64,000 bases of DNA from CBDFMG01 sp965221205 [NCBI: bacterium] (GCA_965221205.1 OZ244870.1:1364001-1428000), one strand, 5' to 3'. Counted from the first letter of the stretch, positions 29,545-38,987 are shown. The notes: generated by a model from the sequence alone, not told the origin. Program-made: numbers and translations.

Positions 29545-30144
29545 CTACTTACTTACACTCACTTTTGCATGACGGATTATTTTTTCATTGAGAGAGTACC
29601 CCTTTTCGAACGTTTCAACAATATGGCTCGAAGGCACTTCTTTATTTTCGAGTTGAATCATTGCATCATGTATTTCAGGATTAAACTCTTTCCCGTCTGA
29701 ATCCATGATTTTAAGTCCGGAATCCTCCAAAATTTTGAAAAACTTCGCAAAAATTAATTCAACTCCTCTACGGAAATCTTCTTTACCATTGTCATCAATT
29801 TGCTGGTTCAGTGCCCGTTCAAAATCGTCAATAACCGGAAGCAATTTGTGAATCATCGATCCATTAGCCTGAGATATTAATTCGCCGTATTCTCGCTCAA
29901 TTCGTTTTGTATAATTATCAAATTCTGCAAGTTTTCTGAGGAGTTGATCTTTGAGGTCATTATTCTCTTTTTGTAACCGCTCTACTTCGGATTGCAGCTT
30001 CTTAATGTCGGTTTTCTTACTCTTTTTCTGTTTTTTAGAAACATTACTCGTCTTGTTTTCATCCTGCATCTCAGATGTTTCCGGAGCTGTATCTTCCATA
30101 TTTTTTATATTGTCCTTACGCATAGTATTATTTTGTTTTTCCAT
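29545..30144 (-). CDS. grpE: Nucleotide exchange factor GrpE
   Basis: A 199-residue GrpE. A charged, low-complexity N-terminus leads to a long coiled coil ([37 protein letters not shown]) and the C-terminal beta domain with [12 protein letters not shown] and [13 protein letters not shown] end ([22 protein letters not shown]). It releases ADP from DnaK. The start could be this ATG or a methionine seven residues later. It lies between hrcA and dnaJ, as in many heat-shock operons. Confidence 0.95.
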   Translation of the reverse strand: MEKQNNTMRKDNIKNMEDTAPETSEMQDENKTSNVSKKQKKSKKTDIKKLQSEVERLQKENNDLKDQLLRKLAEFDNYTKRIEREYGELISQANGSMIHKLLPVIDDFERALNQQIDDNGKEDFRRGVELIFAKFFKILEDSGLKIMDSDGKEFNPEIHDAMIQLENKEVPSSHIVETFEKGYSLNEKIIRHAKVSVSK

Positions 30145-30179
30145 TAATTCACAATGCTTGCAAAATACAAGCTATACTA

Positions 30180-31082
30180 TTAATTAAATGACTGATTAAT
30201 AACTTCGGCAGTGTAATTGACAAGGGGCACAATTTTTGGATACCACATTCTTGAAGGACCGATTATTCCGAGCGTGCCCATATGGCTACTGAAAGAATAT
30301 GGAGTGGAAATGATTGAAAATGTTTTACTCAGATCGGGATTGTCAATTTCACCGATACTAATCGACACACCAGGCATTTTATCCTGCTGATGAAATTCAG
30401 GTTGCTCAACTATGTTTTTCGTCCCACCGACAAAAATTTTGTGTCGGTCAAATTGAAAAAAGATATCCGCGGATTCTATAAATAATCTGATAATTTCCGA
30501 ATTTCCGAGATTTACATCGTGCAGTCTGCGTCCGATCGTCTCCCGTATTGTCAGTTCAGCGCTTTTAATGACTGAAGGTATCTCAACGACAACACTTTTA
30601 ACAATACCGGTTCGAAGTGACAAAACAATTAACAACTTATCATGTGCAACTTCTACCAGCGAAATCTTCTCAAAAATCGCATCTTCGAAATTTGGGCCGA
30701 TGACAACGCCAAGCTGATTTGAAACCATGCTTAAAATTTCCGATGCTTTAGTCAGAAGATATTCGCTGTTTTTATCGATAGTTTTTATAATTTCCCGGAT
30801 TTTTTTCTTGAGATTGCTTGGGAGTTTTTCTACCTGCATAATGTTGTTTACATACAATCGATATCCCATAGAAGTAGGAATTCTGCCTGCAGATGTGTGG
30901 GGATGTGTTAGATATCCTGCATCTTCAAGATCAGCCATGACGCTGCGAATAGTTGCAGGACTGAGCTTTAGTCCAAAATGTTTTGCAATTGTCCGCGAAC
31001 TGACTGGCCGTGCAGTACGAATATAGCTTTGAATCACCGATTGGAGTACTACTTTATGACGTATTGAAAACGATTCTAACAT
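30180..31082 (-). CDS. hrcA: Heat-inducible transcription repressor HrcA
   Basis: A 300-residue repressor with the N-terminal winged helix SIRHKVVLQSVIQSYIRTARPVSSRTIAKHFGLKLSPATIRSVMADLEDAGYLTHPHTSAGRIPT, and a C-terminal GAF-like domain ending with LGIIGPSRMWYPKIVPLVNY. I prefer ATG 31082 over the TTG at 31142, because family proteins start a few residues before the first helix. I do not see a CIRCE operator (TTAGCACTC-N9-GAGTGCTAA) in the 97 bp upstream, so its target site may be elsewhere or diverged. Confidence 0.93.
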   Translation of the reverse strand: MLESFSIRHKVVLQSVIQSYIRTARPVSSRTIAKHFGLKLSPATIRSVMADLEDAGYLTHPHTSAGRIPTSMGYRLYVNNIMQVEKLPSNLKKKIREIIKTIDKNSEYLLTKASEILSMVSNQLGVVIGPNFEDAIFEKISLVEVAHDKLLIVLSLRTGIVKSVVVEIPSVIKSAELTIRETIGRRLHDVNLGNSEIIRLFIESADIFFQFDRHKIFVGGTKNIVEQPEFHQQDKMPGVSISIGEIDNPDLSKTFSIISTPYSFSSHMGTLGIIGPSRMWYPKIVPLVNYTAEVINQSFN

Positions 31083-31179
31083 GATCGATATATGTGAAAC
31101 GTTAATCCGTTTGTTGAATACTTTTGCAAAAAATGAATTCAAAAAATATAAAGAATAATTAAAAATGAATCAAGTGAAA

Positions 31180-32028
31180 TCAGAGCCTGCTAAGATACTT
31201 CCGAACTGCGTTATAACTTCCACTGATTCCCAATAGACAACCTCCGCCGATAACTGACACCACTATTCTTTGAGGAAATTGAAAACTCAGATCAAGAAAG
31301 TAATTTGCTAAATGGCTCAATCCAACTGCAATTCCGATGCAAATCAATCCCCCCAGAAACCCCTGCAAAAATCCCTCAACTACAAACGGTCCTTTTATAA
31401 AACGATTAGTTGCTCCGACAAGTTTCATGACTTCAATCGAATTCTTTCTTGAGTAAATAGAGAGCTTGGTTGTGTTTGCGACTAATAGTAGCGTAAAAAA
31501 AATCAGCACAATTCCCGTAATGCTGTGGAGAATCCAAATCGATGTCCTGTAGCGGAAAATATCAAATATAAAATCGCTATATGCTACAACATCATCCACT
31601 CCACTCAGATTTGACACAAATTCAGTCAGTGAATCGATCGAATCACGGCTTAGCAAATCAGGTTCGAGACCTATCCGGAATGAAGAAGGGAGTGGGTTTT
31701 CTCCCAGCAAAGAATAAATATTTTCACCAATCTCTTCAGCAAACAATACAGCAGCGGAGTCTTTGGATATAAAATGTACCGATCTTACACCGGGATAGGT
31801 GCGAAGTTCTTGCTGCAGCGATTCGATTTCACTCGTCTGTAACGATTCATTAAGAAATACTTCGATTTCGGCAGCGGAATCAAAGAAATCTGACGACTCC
31901 ATAAGTTTTAGCGTGATGGCAAAAAACAGACCACTAATCAGAAGCGAAAGAGCAATCATTCCGGTGACAATAAGCGAAGCTAGTTTTGTGCGGAAGAGAT
32001 TCCGTATACCTTCAAAAAGTAAAAACAT
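31180..32028 (-). CDS. ftsX: Cell-division ABC transporter permease FtsX
   Basis: A 282-residue membrane protein with the FtsX plan: a first membrane helix (LIVTGMIALSLLISGLFFAI), an extracytoplasmic domain of about 130 residues containing FISKDSAAVLFAEEIGENI and NPLPSSFRI, then three further membrane helices. Together with FtsE it transmits cytoplasmic ATP hydrolysis to cell-wall hydrolase activators. It starts two bases after the ftsE stop. An EnvC-like activator, its usual partner, is encoded at 37716-38903. Confidence 0.94.
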   Translation of the reverse strand: MFLLFEGIRNLFRTKLASLIVTGMIALSLLISGLFFAITLKLMESSDFFDSAAEIEVFLNESLQTSEIESLQQELRTYPGVRSVHFISKDSAAVLFAEEIGENIYSLLGENPLPSSFRIGLEPDLLSRDSIDSLTEFVSNLSGVDDVVAYSDFIFDIFRYRTSIWILHSITGIVLIFFTLLLVANTTKLSIYSRKNSIEVMKLVGATNRFIKGPFVVEGFLQGFLGGLICIGIAVGLSHLANYFLDLSFQFPQRIVVSVIGGGCLLGISGSYNAVRKYLSRL

Positions 32029-32030
32029 AA

Positions 32031-32687
32031 TTACGTTTTCTTTACCAATGTACCCAAGTCAAGGGCGATCACTTTACCGGGGAACGACTCAATGAGTTTA
32101 TAATTGTGTGTTGCAACAACAATAGCTATCCCGCGGCGGTTCAATGTCTGCAAAAGCATGAATATTTCACAAGCTGTTTCAGGGTCAAGGTTACCCGTCG
32201 GTTCATCTGCAAAAATAACCAGAGGATCATTCGAAATAGCCCGTGCAATACTGACTCTTTGAAGTTCTCCTCCGGAGAGTTCCCCAATTTCTGAATTACG
32301 CTTAGTGAGCATGCCAACGCTCGTAAGTGCTTTAATTGTCTTGCGTTTAGCATTGCGTGATGGCAATCCGGTTGCTCTCAATGCAAAGGTGATATTTTCA
32401 AACACGTTTCTGTCTGACAGGAGTTTGAAATCCTGGAAGACTATCCCCATGCGCCTTCTCACGGATGCTATGTGATGCGGTTTCAGAGACAGTGAATTCA
32501 AATGCTCAAAAGTAATGTGACCCTCCTTGAGAGGAACATCAAAATACATTGAACGGAGCAAAGTCGTTTTTCCCGCACCGGTTGGTCCTATGATATAGAG
32601 ATAATCGCCCCTTGACACAGAAAGATTTATCTTTTTCAATCCTGGGGATTGCCCAAAGTTGATGGAAGCGTTATGGAGATTGAGCAT
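32031..32687 (-). CDS. ftsE: Cell-division ATP-binding protein FtsE
   Basis: A 218-residue ABC ATPase. Walker A GPTGAGKTTLL, Q-loop FQDFKLL, signature LSGGELQRVSIARA, Walker B LVIFADEPTGNLD and the H-loop VVATHNY are all present. The GNLDPETA sequence after Walker B is characteristic of FtsE. It pairs with FtsX, encoded two bases downstream, to control septal peptidoglycan splitting. Confidence 0.95.
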   Translation of the reverse strand: MLNLHNASINFGQSPGLKKINLSVSRGDYLYIIGPTGAGKTTLLRSMYFDVPLKEGHITFEHLNSLSLKPHHIASVRRRMGIVFQDFKLLSDRNVFENITFALRATGLPSRNAKRKTIKALTSVGMLTKRNSEIGELSGGELQRVSIARAISNDPLVIFADEPTGNLDPETACEIFMLLQTLNRRGIAIVVATHNYKLIESFPGKVIALDLGTLVKKT

Positions 32688-32696
32688 AGTAAAATT

Positions 32697-33479
32697 CTAC
32701 GGTTTTTTAATGAATATATGTACCCGTTCGCATCGCTCTTCAGCAGGATCAAAGGTATAATCCTTAAACATTCGGACTTGGCCAGGCAAGATTTCTTCCA
32801 GTATGTTCCGGATATCCTGTATGGGATAAATATACTGCTCGTGACATTCGTTCCAGACCGATCCGTTAATAGTTGAAGTTATGGTAAACTCTGTTAATTG
32901 TTTTCGCTTTCCCTGAATGTAACGGCTGTTCCGGATATAGGAATAAGAGTTGTAAGAATCCGATGCCGAATTGTTGTTAAAGTTACGGACCGAATTGTAT
33001 TCGGTGCACATATCAAAAATAAACACGCCACCGGAACACAGCTTCGATACAATCAATTGAACAGTTTTTTGAATATCTTGTAATGATGTAAGATAGTTTA
33101 TGCTGTCGTATATGCACAGAATTGTATTGAATCCCGAATAAACCGGAGGGTGAGTCATGTCTGAACGGATGAAACGGCACCTGTTCCCCGACACTTGTTT
33201 TCGGAATAATTTTTTTTGTGCCTGCTTTAGCATTTCTGGCGAGCGGTCTGCTGCTGTAACCGACAAGCCCGACTGAACCAGTTCGAAGGTTATATTACCG
33301 GTTCCGCAGGCCAGCTCGAGAATTTTTTTGGGAATATGGTTATGAATATGGCAAAGCAATAAAACATAATCTGCCCATGCTTTATAATCAACATGGACCA
33401 TGAGATGGTCGTAAAGTTCTGCAAGTACCGAATAAGGATCAGTTTGTTGAGGAGCGCCGGTGTACGATTGCTGCTGCAA
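32697..33479 (-). CDS. Class I SAM-dependent methyltransferase
   Basis: A predicted 260-residue cytoplasmic methyltransferase. It has LAELYDHLMVHVDYKAWADYVL at the N-terminus, AdoMet motif I ILELACGTGNITFELVQSG, and FNTILCIYDSINYLTSLQDI in the post-II region, the pattern of small-molecule 'YDxLM' methyltransferases. I choose TTG 33479 because GGAGG lies nine bases upstream, inside the end of pdxA; upstream codons in this frame overlap pdxA and lack a ribosome-binding site. The substrate is unknown. Confidence 0.8.
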   Translation of the reverse strand: MQQQSYTGAPQQTDPYSVLAELYDHLMVHVDYKAWADYVLLLCHIHNHIPKKILELACGTGNITFELVQSGLSVTAADRSPEMLKQAQKKLFRKQVSGNRCRFIRSDMTHPPVYSGFNTILCIYDSINYLTSLQDIQKTVQLIVSKLCSGGVFIFDMCTEYNSVRNFNNNSASDSYNSYSYIRNSRYIQGKRKQLTEFTITSTINGSVWNECHEQYIYPIQDIRNILEEILPGQVRMFKDYTFDPAEERCERVHIFIKKP

Positions 33480-34440
33480 GTCTAATAGCCTCCATGTAAC
33501 CGATATGATCAGCTTTCCCTTTCCCTGCAATATTGAGCGCGACACCATGATCGGGAGAAGTCCGAACTATGGGAAGTCCTGCAGATACATTGACTCCCGA
33601 AAATCCACAATACATTTTAAACGGAATGAGTCCCTGGTCATGATAGAGCGCAAGAATTCCGTCATAGTTATTCATATTTGACTCAATAAACAACGTGTCG
33701 GACGGATGTGGTCCCGACCACTCCGCCGGTATACCCCGAAGCTCTTTTATAGCGGGTTCCAGCATAGTTTTTTCCTCATTACCAAAGTTGCCTCCTTCAC
33801 TGGCATGGGGATTGAGGCTGCAAAGAGCGATACGAGGATTGAGGATTCCAAAATCTGACACAAGAGATTTGTAAAATAGCATCCCTTTTTCAACAATGAG
33901 TTCGGTAGTCAGCGATTCTGCGACTGATTTCAGCGGAATATGTGTGGTAACTAGCCCTACTCTCAGGTTATTATACGCCATAATCATGAGTACCTGCTCA
34001 CTTCCCACTGTTTCGGCGATCCATTCTGTCTGTCCGTTGAAATTGGTGTAGAGGGAAAAGAATGTCTTTTTCATTATAGGCCCGGTTACTACTCCCTGAC
34101 AGGACCCCGCTTTCCAGCAGTCTACCGCTTCTTTCAGACAATCATAAGCATTCCCGCCAGATGTGACAGTAGATCGTCCCGGAGTAAAATCGTCAGTATC
34201 AATTTGAAAAATTGTTGAAGGAGTCCTGAGATTTTCCAGTGCGGCCTTGTATCCTGACTTGAACTTTTTTTGTTCATCCGATGAAAAGCGGTCGAATGCA
34301 AAACTGAAAATGTTTTCGAATCCGATTACCTGATATGTATAAGATGATCGCAGTTCTGGATCGGAAAGTGATTTTATAAGAATTTCCGGTCCGACACCGT
34401 TATAATCTCCTGCTGTCAAAGCAATAGTTATGTTTTTCAT
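33439..34440 (-). CDS. pdxA: 4-hydroxythreonine-4-phosphate dehydrogenase
   Basis: A 333-residue PdxA, catalysing NAD-dependent oxidation in the DXP-dependent route to pyridoxal phosphate. It opens ITIALTAGDYNGVGPEI, a family signature, with TGPIMKKTFF, LVTTHIPLKSV and metal-binding histidines in LNPHASEGGNFG and ALYHDQGLIPFKM. The start ATG 34440 has AGGGA seven bases upstream and touches the nif3 stop. The terminus overlaps the next gene by 41 bp. Related dehydrogenases of phosphorylated sugar acids share these motifs, so the vitamin B6 role is likely rather than certain. Confidence 0.9.
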   Translation of the reverse strand: MKNITIALTAGDYNGVGPEILIKSLSDPELRSSYTYQVIGFENIFSFAFDRFSSDEQKKFKSGYKAALENLRTPSTIFQIDTDDFTPGRSTVTSGGNAYDCLKEAVDCWKAGSCQGVVTGPIMKKTFFSLYTNFNGQTEWIAETVGSEQVLMIMAYNNLRVGLVTTHIPLKSVAESLTTELIVEKGMLFYKSLVSDFGILNPRIALCSLNPHASEGGNFGNEEKTMLEPAIKELRGIPAEWSGPHPSDTLFIESNMNNYDGILALYHDQGLIPFKMYCGFSGVNVSAGLPIVRTSPDHGVALNIAGKGKADHIGYMEAIRLAAAIVHRRSSTN

Positions 34441-34441
34441 A

Positions 34442-35194
34442 TTACATCCCTGTTGGCACATCGATAAATACCGTTTTCAATCCGAAACGCTTTTCAAGGA
34501 GACTGCCGAGACAGCGGACTCCGAGTGTTTCGGTTGCATAATGGCCGGAGAAAATTAGATTAACCTGTAACTCTTTCGCAAGGTGATAACTTGTATGGTC
34601 TGCTTCTCCTGTAATGAAAAGGTCGATATCCGTACCTGTCACCTGCTCAAGGACCGATGTTCCCCGACCGGATATGACGCCTATGTGACGTATCTGGTCG
34701 TTTCCGAAGCGATATACAAGCGGATCAATGAAAAGCTCACTGTTCAGTTTATCTATAATAGATTGTATTCCAACAGGATCTCTTCTCCTACCGACATAGC
34801 CGATTGGAATACCGTGATAAATGCCGAAGGGTTCCGAAACATCGTATCCAAGCAGACGGATCAACTCAACATTATTTCCGACTTCAGGATGCAGATCGAG
34901 TGGAAGATGTACTGCGTACAACGATATTCTGTTATCAAAAAGTAATTTAATCCGTTCAGCATGAATTCCCCGGAGCGGGTAGACCTTTCCCCAATATATG
35001 CCGTGATGTGCAAGCAACAAATCTGCACGCAATGATGCAGCTTTCATAAATGTTTCTGCACAAGCATCTGTTGCAAGTGCAATCGTGTTCACTTCTTCAT
35101 TTCCTTCAACCTGCAGCCCGTTCAGAGCAGTGTCGTCGATCTCATTTACTGATAAATAATCGTCGAGAAAATATGTCAGTTCGTTCAGTTTCAT
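34442..35194 (-). CDS. Nif3-like dinuclear metal-centre protein
   Basis: A 250-residue YbgI/Nif3-family protein, a hexameric toroid with a two-metal site per subunit. Diagnostic elements are NGLQVEGN, LLLAHHGIYWGK (metal histidines), YAVHLPLDLHPEVGNN and the C-terminal GEADHTSYHLAKELQVNLIFSGHYATETLGV with a further metal histidine and glutamate. The biochemical role is unsettled across the family; GTP cyclohydrolase-related or scaffold functions have been proposed. It lies tight against pdxA. Confidence 0.9.
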   Translation of the reverse strand: MKLNELTYFLDDYLSVNEIDDTALNGLQVEGNEEVNTIALATDACAETFMKAASLRADLLLAHHGIYWGKVYPLRGIHAERIKLLFDNRISLYAVHLPLDLHPEVGNNVELIRLLGYDVSEPFGIYHGIPIGYVGRRRDPVGIQSIIDKLNSELFIDPLVYRFGNDQIRHIGVISGRGTSVLEQVTGTDIDLFITGEADHTSYHLAKELQVNLIFSGHYATETLGVRCLGSLLEKRFGLKTVFIDVPTGM

Positions 35195-35209
35195 CTCAAA
35201 TCCGTTGTA

Positions 35210-36421
35210 TTAAATTTGTTGTTTGATCTGTGCATTGTTCCACCACCATTGCGATGTTTTTCGAGCTCCATATCCGAGTGTAATATCGAGCTTTAAAATG
35301 AGTCTGCGAAGTGGGGATCCGGCCAGACGAATAAATATTTTCTGCAACCAACCGGGATACTTTTTATTATAGGGACAGACGCGGATACATATTGAACAGT
35401 CGCTATTTTGATTCGCCCAGAATCCAAAACATTTTTCCGCATCTGTTGTCCATTTTTTTAAGCCGACAAAGTTCGATTTATTGATTGGTTCATCGGCCGG
35501 AGTTTCATTGGTGATTGCTTTCGGTGGACAGGCATCGGTACAGCGCCGACAGATATCGCAGAACTCTTTGACACCGAACTTGACAGGTTTATCATTAACC
35601 AGAGGCAGATCGGTGAAAACCTTTCCGAGGCGCACACGTGGGCCGAATTCTTTTGTGATAAGAAGACTGTGCCGACCGTACTCTCCGAGACCAGCCTGAA
35701 TTGCATACGGAATTGTAAGAGCCGTATCGTTAAGACTTGCTAACGCACGGTAACCCAGATTTTGTATATATTGTGCTAGACCAAGCAGAATTACAGTATC
35801 CATCGCATAGCCTAAACCTGTTGCCGAACCGCTTAATGCAGATGGATTTGTTTTCACAAGTTCATAATCCATCTCGGTAGCTATAACAATTACATGCGAA
35901 AAACCATCCGGTAAGTCGGTCTCCTTTTCCTGCTTGGTTCTTTGGCTGTACTTATGTGAATATACCCAATTCTCATCATAAGCGGTAATGCCCACAAGAT
36001 CGGCACCGAACATCTTACCGACCTGCTTAATCTCATTGCTCATTACTACAGGATCATCAACAGGAATCTTCGAATCTGGTGCGCTCTGATGTACCGAATA
36101 CTCGTCGTGATATCCTTCACGCCTGTCCTCATCAGATTTTAATTCTGCAAAAATGTCGGTAACATGCCAAGAGGCGTTGCGCAATGCATAATCTTTCTGT
36201 CCAAATCCAACTGCCCGCTTAAAGCCCTGTACCTGTTTCCGGTACGTTTCAAAAAAGATTTCAGTCTTTTTTGACCGGATCGAATTATCCCAGAAGGCCC
36301 TGCAGAAAATATCGTTTTTTTGCCTGAACCGCTGAAAATTTGGCAGTATAGAATAGCCGTTATCCTGTTTGCTGTTCTGATTATCGGAATTTATAGGAGA
36401 ATTCTGCTTTCTGTTATTCAT
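35210..36421 (-). CDS. Reductive-dehalogenase-like (RdhA/QueG superfamily) Fe-S protein, no export signal
   Basis: A 403-residue protein whose C-terminal two thirds follow RdhA: LGYRALASLNDTALTIPYAIQAGLGEYGRHSLLITKEFGPRVRLGKVFTDLPLV, then FCDICRRCTDACPPKAI (C-x2-C-x2-C-x3-CP) and CFGFWANQNSDCSICIRVCPYNK, giving two 4Fe-4S clusters. Family members bind a cobamide. There is no twin-arginine signal and no RdhB-type membrane anchor next door, so it is probably cytoplasmic, unlike respiratory dehalogenases. It could instead act as a cobamide- and Fe-S-dependent reductase on another substrate. It lies 15 bp upstream of nif3 on the same strand. Confidence 0.75.
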   Translation of the reverse strand: MNNRKQNSPINSDNQNSKQDNGYSILPNFQRFRQKNDIFCRAFWDNSIRSKKTEIFFETYRKQVQGFKRAVGFGQKDYALRNASWHVTDIFAELKSDEDRREGYHDEYSVHQSAPDSKIPVDDPVVMSNEIKQVGKMFGADLVGITAYDENWVYSHKYSQRTKQEKETDLPDGFSHVIVIATEMDYELVKTNPSALSGSATGLGYAMDTVILLGLAQYIQNLGYRALASLNDTALTIPYAIQAGLGEYGRHSLLITKEFGPRVRLGKVFTDLPLVNDKPVKFGVKEFCDICRRCTDACPPKAITNETPADEPINKSNFVGLKKWTTDAEKCFGFWANQNSDCSICIRVCPYNKKYPGWLQKIFIRLAGSPLRRLILKLDITLGYGARKTSQWWWNNAQIKQQI

Positions 36422-36475
36422 ACGTGCTTCATTTATACTTGATCAATAGGGACATACCATGTAATGCATTCACTT

Positions 36476-36911
36476 TCATCGAAAACGGTAATTCTGGTAG
36501 CACCATGCAATTTCAATGATGATAACTTTTGTAATTCCTGCAAGCAACACGGCAAACAACATTCCAAATTACACCGAGAAATGTACCGCCGGCAAACACA
36601 GTAAATATAATGATTAAAGGATGCAGATCAACACTTTTTGCGACGACAGTCGGCTGAATTAAAGTCACATCAATTATCTGAATGATTACAAAAAGTAGTA
36701 TAATAATCGGAAGTGCTTCAAACGAACCCGATTCTACGATCGACATAATAAATAGTAGAATAATTCCCTTCAGTGGTGTTAGAACTACCCAGAGGACAAA
36801 TCCGGAAAGCGCGACAAGAAAACCGATAAGTAGTATTATCAAAAGAGAGCGCAGCCAGGAGGCAGAAGTCTCGTTAAATGTTTCTTCCTGAAGAAAGCGT
36901 GAATCTTCCAT
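36476..36911 (-). pseudogene. AI-2E-family transporter fragment, frameshifted
   Basis: About 145 codons of a polytopic membrane protein. The end matches AI-2E-family exporters: LPIIILLFVIIQIIDVTLIQPTVVAKSVDLHPLIIIFTVFAGGTFLGVI, then a one-base gain in a T run near 36573 shifts the frame. Correcting it gives GMLFAVLLAGITKVIIIE as in intact homologues, ending at TGA 36478-36476. Intact family members have about 350 residues, so most of the middle or N-terminal part is absent. Probably dead. Confidence 0.6.
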
Positions 36912-36941
36912 AAATGTGCAGTACGTTTATGTGTATAACAA

Positions 36942-37469
36942 TTATATTTCCAGTTCGCTTTGAGATAATGTCGAATAATATAAGGAGATAAACTCTCTGT
37001 TTAACTCCACAAGCCGCTCAGAAATTATATTAGTTAAATTGAGATAATATTTATTGGTGGTGCGCACATTTCTGCCGGTCATTTTTCGGAAATTATCATA
37101 TGTTAAGATAAGAATCTGACTTGGTGCGGCAACGGTACACGTCAGTGATGAAAATTCCGGATCAACGAGATTAGCCTCACCAAACGATTGCCCAGACTCA
37201 AGCAAAACAATCTGTTTTCCAAGGCTGTCCCTGAGTGTCTCTTTCACTTCCACAGATCCTTTTTTAATGATACTGAATCGAGTGTCAACAGGTCCGGAAC
37301 AGGTAAATACCGTACCTGTGTCAAAGGAGTGTTCCTCAAAGTATGGTTCGATATATGTGAAGAAGGAACTTCTGAATTCCGCAAAAAACAGGATGAGAAC
37401 GCACAGCTTCATCTGCAAAGATTTCCGGGTATCGCTTTTGAATAGAATAACGCATTCGTATACAAACAA
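36942..37469 (-). CDS. Cyclic-nucleotide-binding-domain protein
   Basis: A 175-residue protein dominated by one cNMP-binding (CRP-like effector) domain: a beta-roll with FFTYIEPYFEEHSFDTGTVFTCSGPVDTRFSIIKKGSVEV and LLESGQSFGEANLVDP, where the phosphate-binding cassette normally has an arginine. That arginine is not present in the usual place, so cyclic nucleotide binding is uncertain. No helix-turn-helix follows, only a C-terminal helix. The first 25 residues are weakly supported and the true start may be internal. Transcribed away from the EnvC-like gene. Confidence 0.65.
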   Translation of the reverse strand: MFVYECVILFKSDTRKSLQMKLCVLILFFAEFRSSFFTYIEPYFEEHSFDTGTVFTCSGPVDTRFSIIKKGSVEVKETLRDSLGKQIVLLESGQSFGEANLVDPEFSSLTCTVAAPSQILILTYDNFRKMTGRNVRTTNKYYLNLTNIISERLVELNREFISLYYSTLSQSELEI

Positions 37470-37715
37470 TAAATTGATTCAATGATCGGACATAACGTAC
37501 AGTTAAATATAGACATGGAGCCTTCTGAAATCAAGCAATTTTTCTTGTAAAGTTTTGTGGTAATCTGTGGCATATGTTTTGCCATTATTTGAATTGCAGG
37601 AGTGCGGCCGCTCCATTATGCATAGTGCTGAGGAGTTATAGAAAACTTTTGTGTTGATTTTTTAGATTTTACAGACCATATTTAAGTCTATTCTCGATTT
37701 ATTGAACGGATATTC
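37470..37715. other. Divergent intergenic region, no gene seen
   Basis: About 245 bases between the cNMP-binding protein gene (leftward) and the EnvC-like gene (rightward). It should contain both promoters; no operator, RNA or terminator stands out. Confidence 0.35.
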
Positions 37716-38903
37716 ATGAGACTCTTTTACGTCATACTCTTAGTGCTGTTTCTTATTTTCCCGGCACATCTTTCTGCCCGACAAGTCAGCAGTACAGGGG
37801 AACTTGCACGAATCCGTTCGGAAATTGAATCTTTCAAGCAGCGGTTGGCCACAAACACGACTCAGGAAAAATCTCTTCTTGAAAGTCTTCAAGAACTTGA
37901 GTACGAAATTTCACTCCGTGAAAATCTAAAGCGTGAGTTGGAGAACAGAGAAAATACACTTACATCACAAATGCAGTCAAACTCGTCTATTCTGAATACG
38001 TTGTCAAATGATCTTCAGCTTGTTCGGCATGTATTCCGGAAACGTGCTGTCAATATGTATAAATATTCTCGCTCCCGTTCCAAGTTGAATTTTCTTTCGG
38101 CAGATTCATTTCAGAATCTCCCTTCACTGCTTAAATATTACACAATTCTTGCTGAGCGTGACAGACGGATTCTTGTGGACATCAGCATGAAAACTGATAA
38201 AACGAAATCGGTTTCGGACAGGCTTTCCAGTGACATAAATGAGCAATCTCGGCTTGTGCGGGAAGTGTTAGCAGAAGAGCGCATATTACAGAAAAAACTA
38301 TCCGAGCGTCAACAACTTCTCTCGACTCTGCAGGCCGATAACAACAGTATGCGGGAAGTGTTAGCTGGACGCCAAAAAGCAGAACAGGATATCATTGCTA
38401 CGATGACGGCGATTGTTGAAAATGACAGGAGTAATGTTGTTTTTTCAGAAACAATTTCTGGAGAACCATTTTCGTGGACAAAAGGAAAATTACAATATCC
38501 TGCCGAAGGAACGATAGTATCACATGCAGGAATAGAAAAAAATTCAATGAAGAAAACTCAGACAGTCAATCACGGAATAGAAATTGTGTCTGAATCCGAT
38601 ACAAGAGTCAGAGCTGTTTATGATGGAAGGATTGCACAGATTAAGTGGCTGCCCTGGTTTGGACAGACTGTGTTTGTTCAACACACCGAAGGATATTACA
38701 CAGTTTATGCGCGGTTATCCGATATTGTTGTTCATCCTGGCGATATTGTTACCCCACAGCAGTTGATCGGAAAATTTGGAGGAGATATTTCTTCATCACT
38801 CAATACCTTACACTTCCAGATATGGAAAGGATCGGAGACGCTCGATCCTGAAGAATGGTTTGTATCTTCTTACCGGGGAGTATCGGGAAATGAAGATGAT
38901 TAA
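37716..38903 (+). CDS. EnvC-like murein hydrolase activator (coiled coil plus degenerate LytM domain)
   Basis: A 395-residue exported protein. A signal peptide (FYVILLVLFLIFPAHLSA) is followed by long coiled coils (about 25-110 and 150-235) with repeated 'REVLAEER / REVLAGRQ' heptads, then a C-terminal M23/LytM domain from about residue 265. The zinc site is degenerate: the first motif reads NHGIEI rather than H-x3-D, and the HxH motif reads TLHF. This is the EnvC pattern, an activator of amidases rather than an endopeptidase. FtsE-FtsX, which regulates EnvC, is encoded 5 kb away. Confidence 0.82.
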   Translation: MRLFYVILLVLFLIFPAHLSARQVSSTGELARIRSEIESFKQRLATNTTQEKSLLESLQELEYEISLRENLKRELENRENTLTSQMQSNSSILNTLSNDLQLVRHVFRKRAVNMYKYSRSRSKLNFLSADSFQNLPSLLKYYTILAERDRRILVDISMKTDKTKSVSDRLSSDINEQSRLVREVLAEERILQKKLSERQQLLSTLQADNNSMREVLAGRQKAEQDIIATMTAIVENDRSNVVFSETISGEPFSWTKGKLQYPAEGTIVSHAGIEKNSMKKTQTVNHGIEIVSESDTRVRAVYDGRIAQIKWLPWFGQTVFVQHTEGYYTVYARLSDIVVHPGDIVTPQQLIGKFGGDISSSLNTLHFQIWKGSETLDPEEWFVSSYRGVSGNEDD

Positions 38904-38987
38904 AAAAAATAGCAAAAAATTAAGTTTGATAAGCGATTGCCGATAATAATACTGAGTCGCTTATTGCCATAATAAACTCACCGTAAG

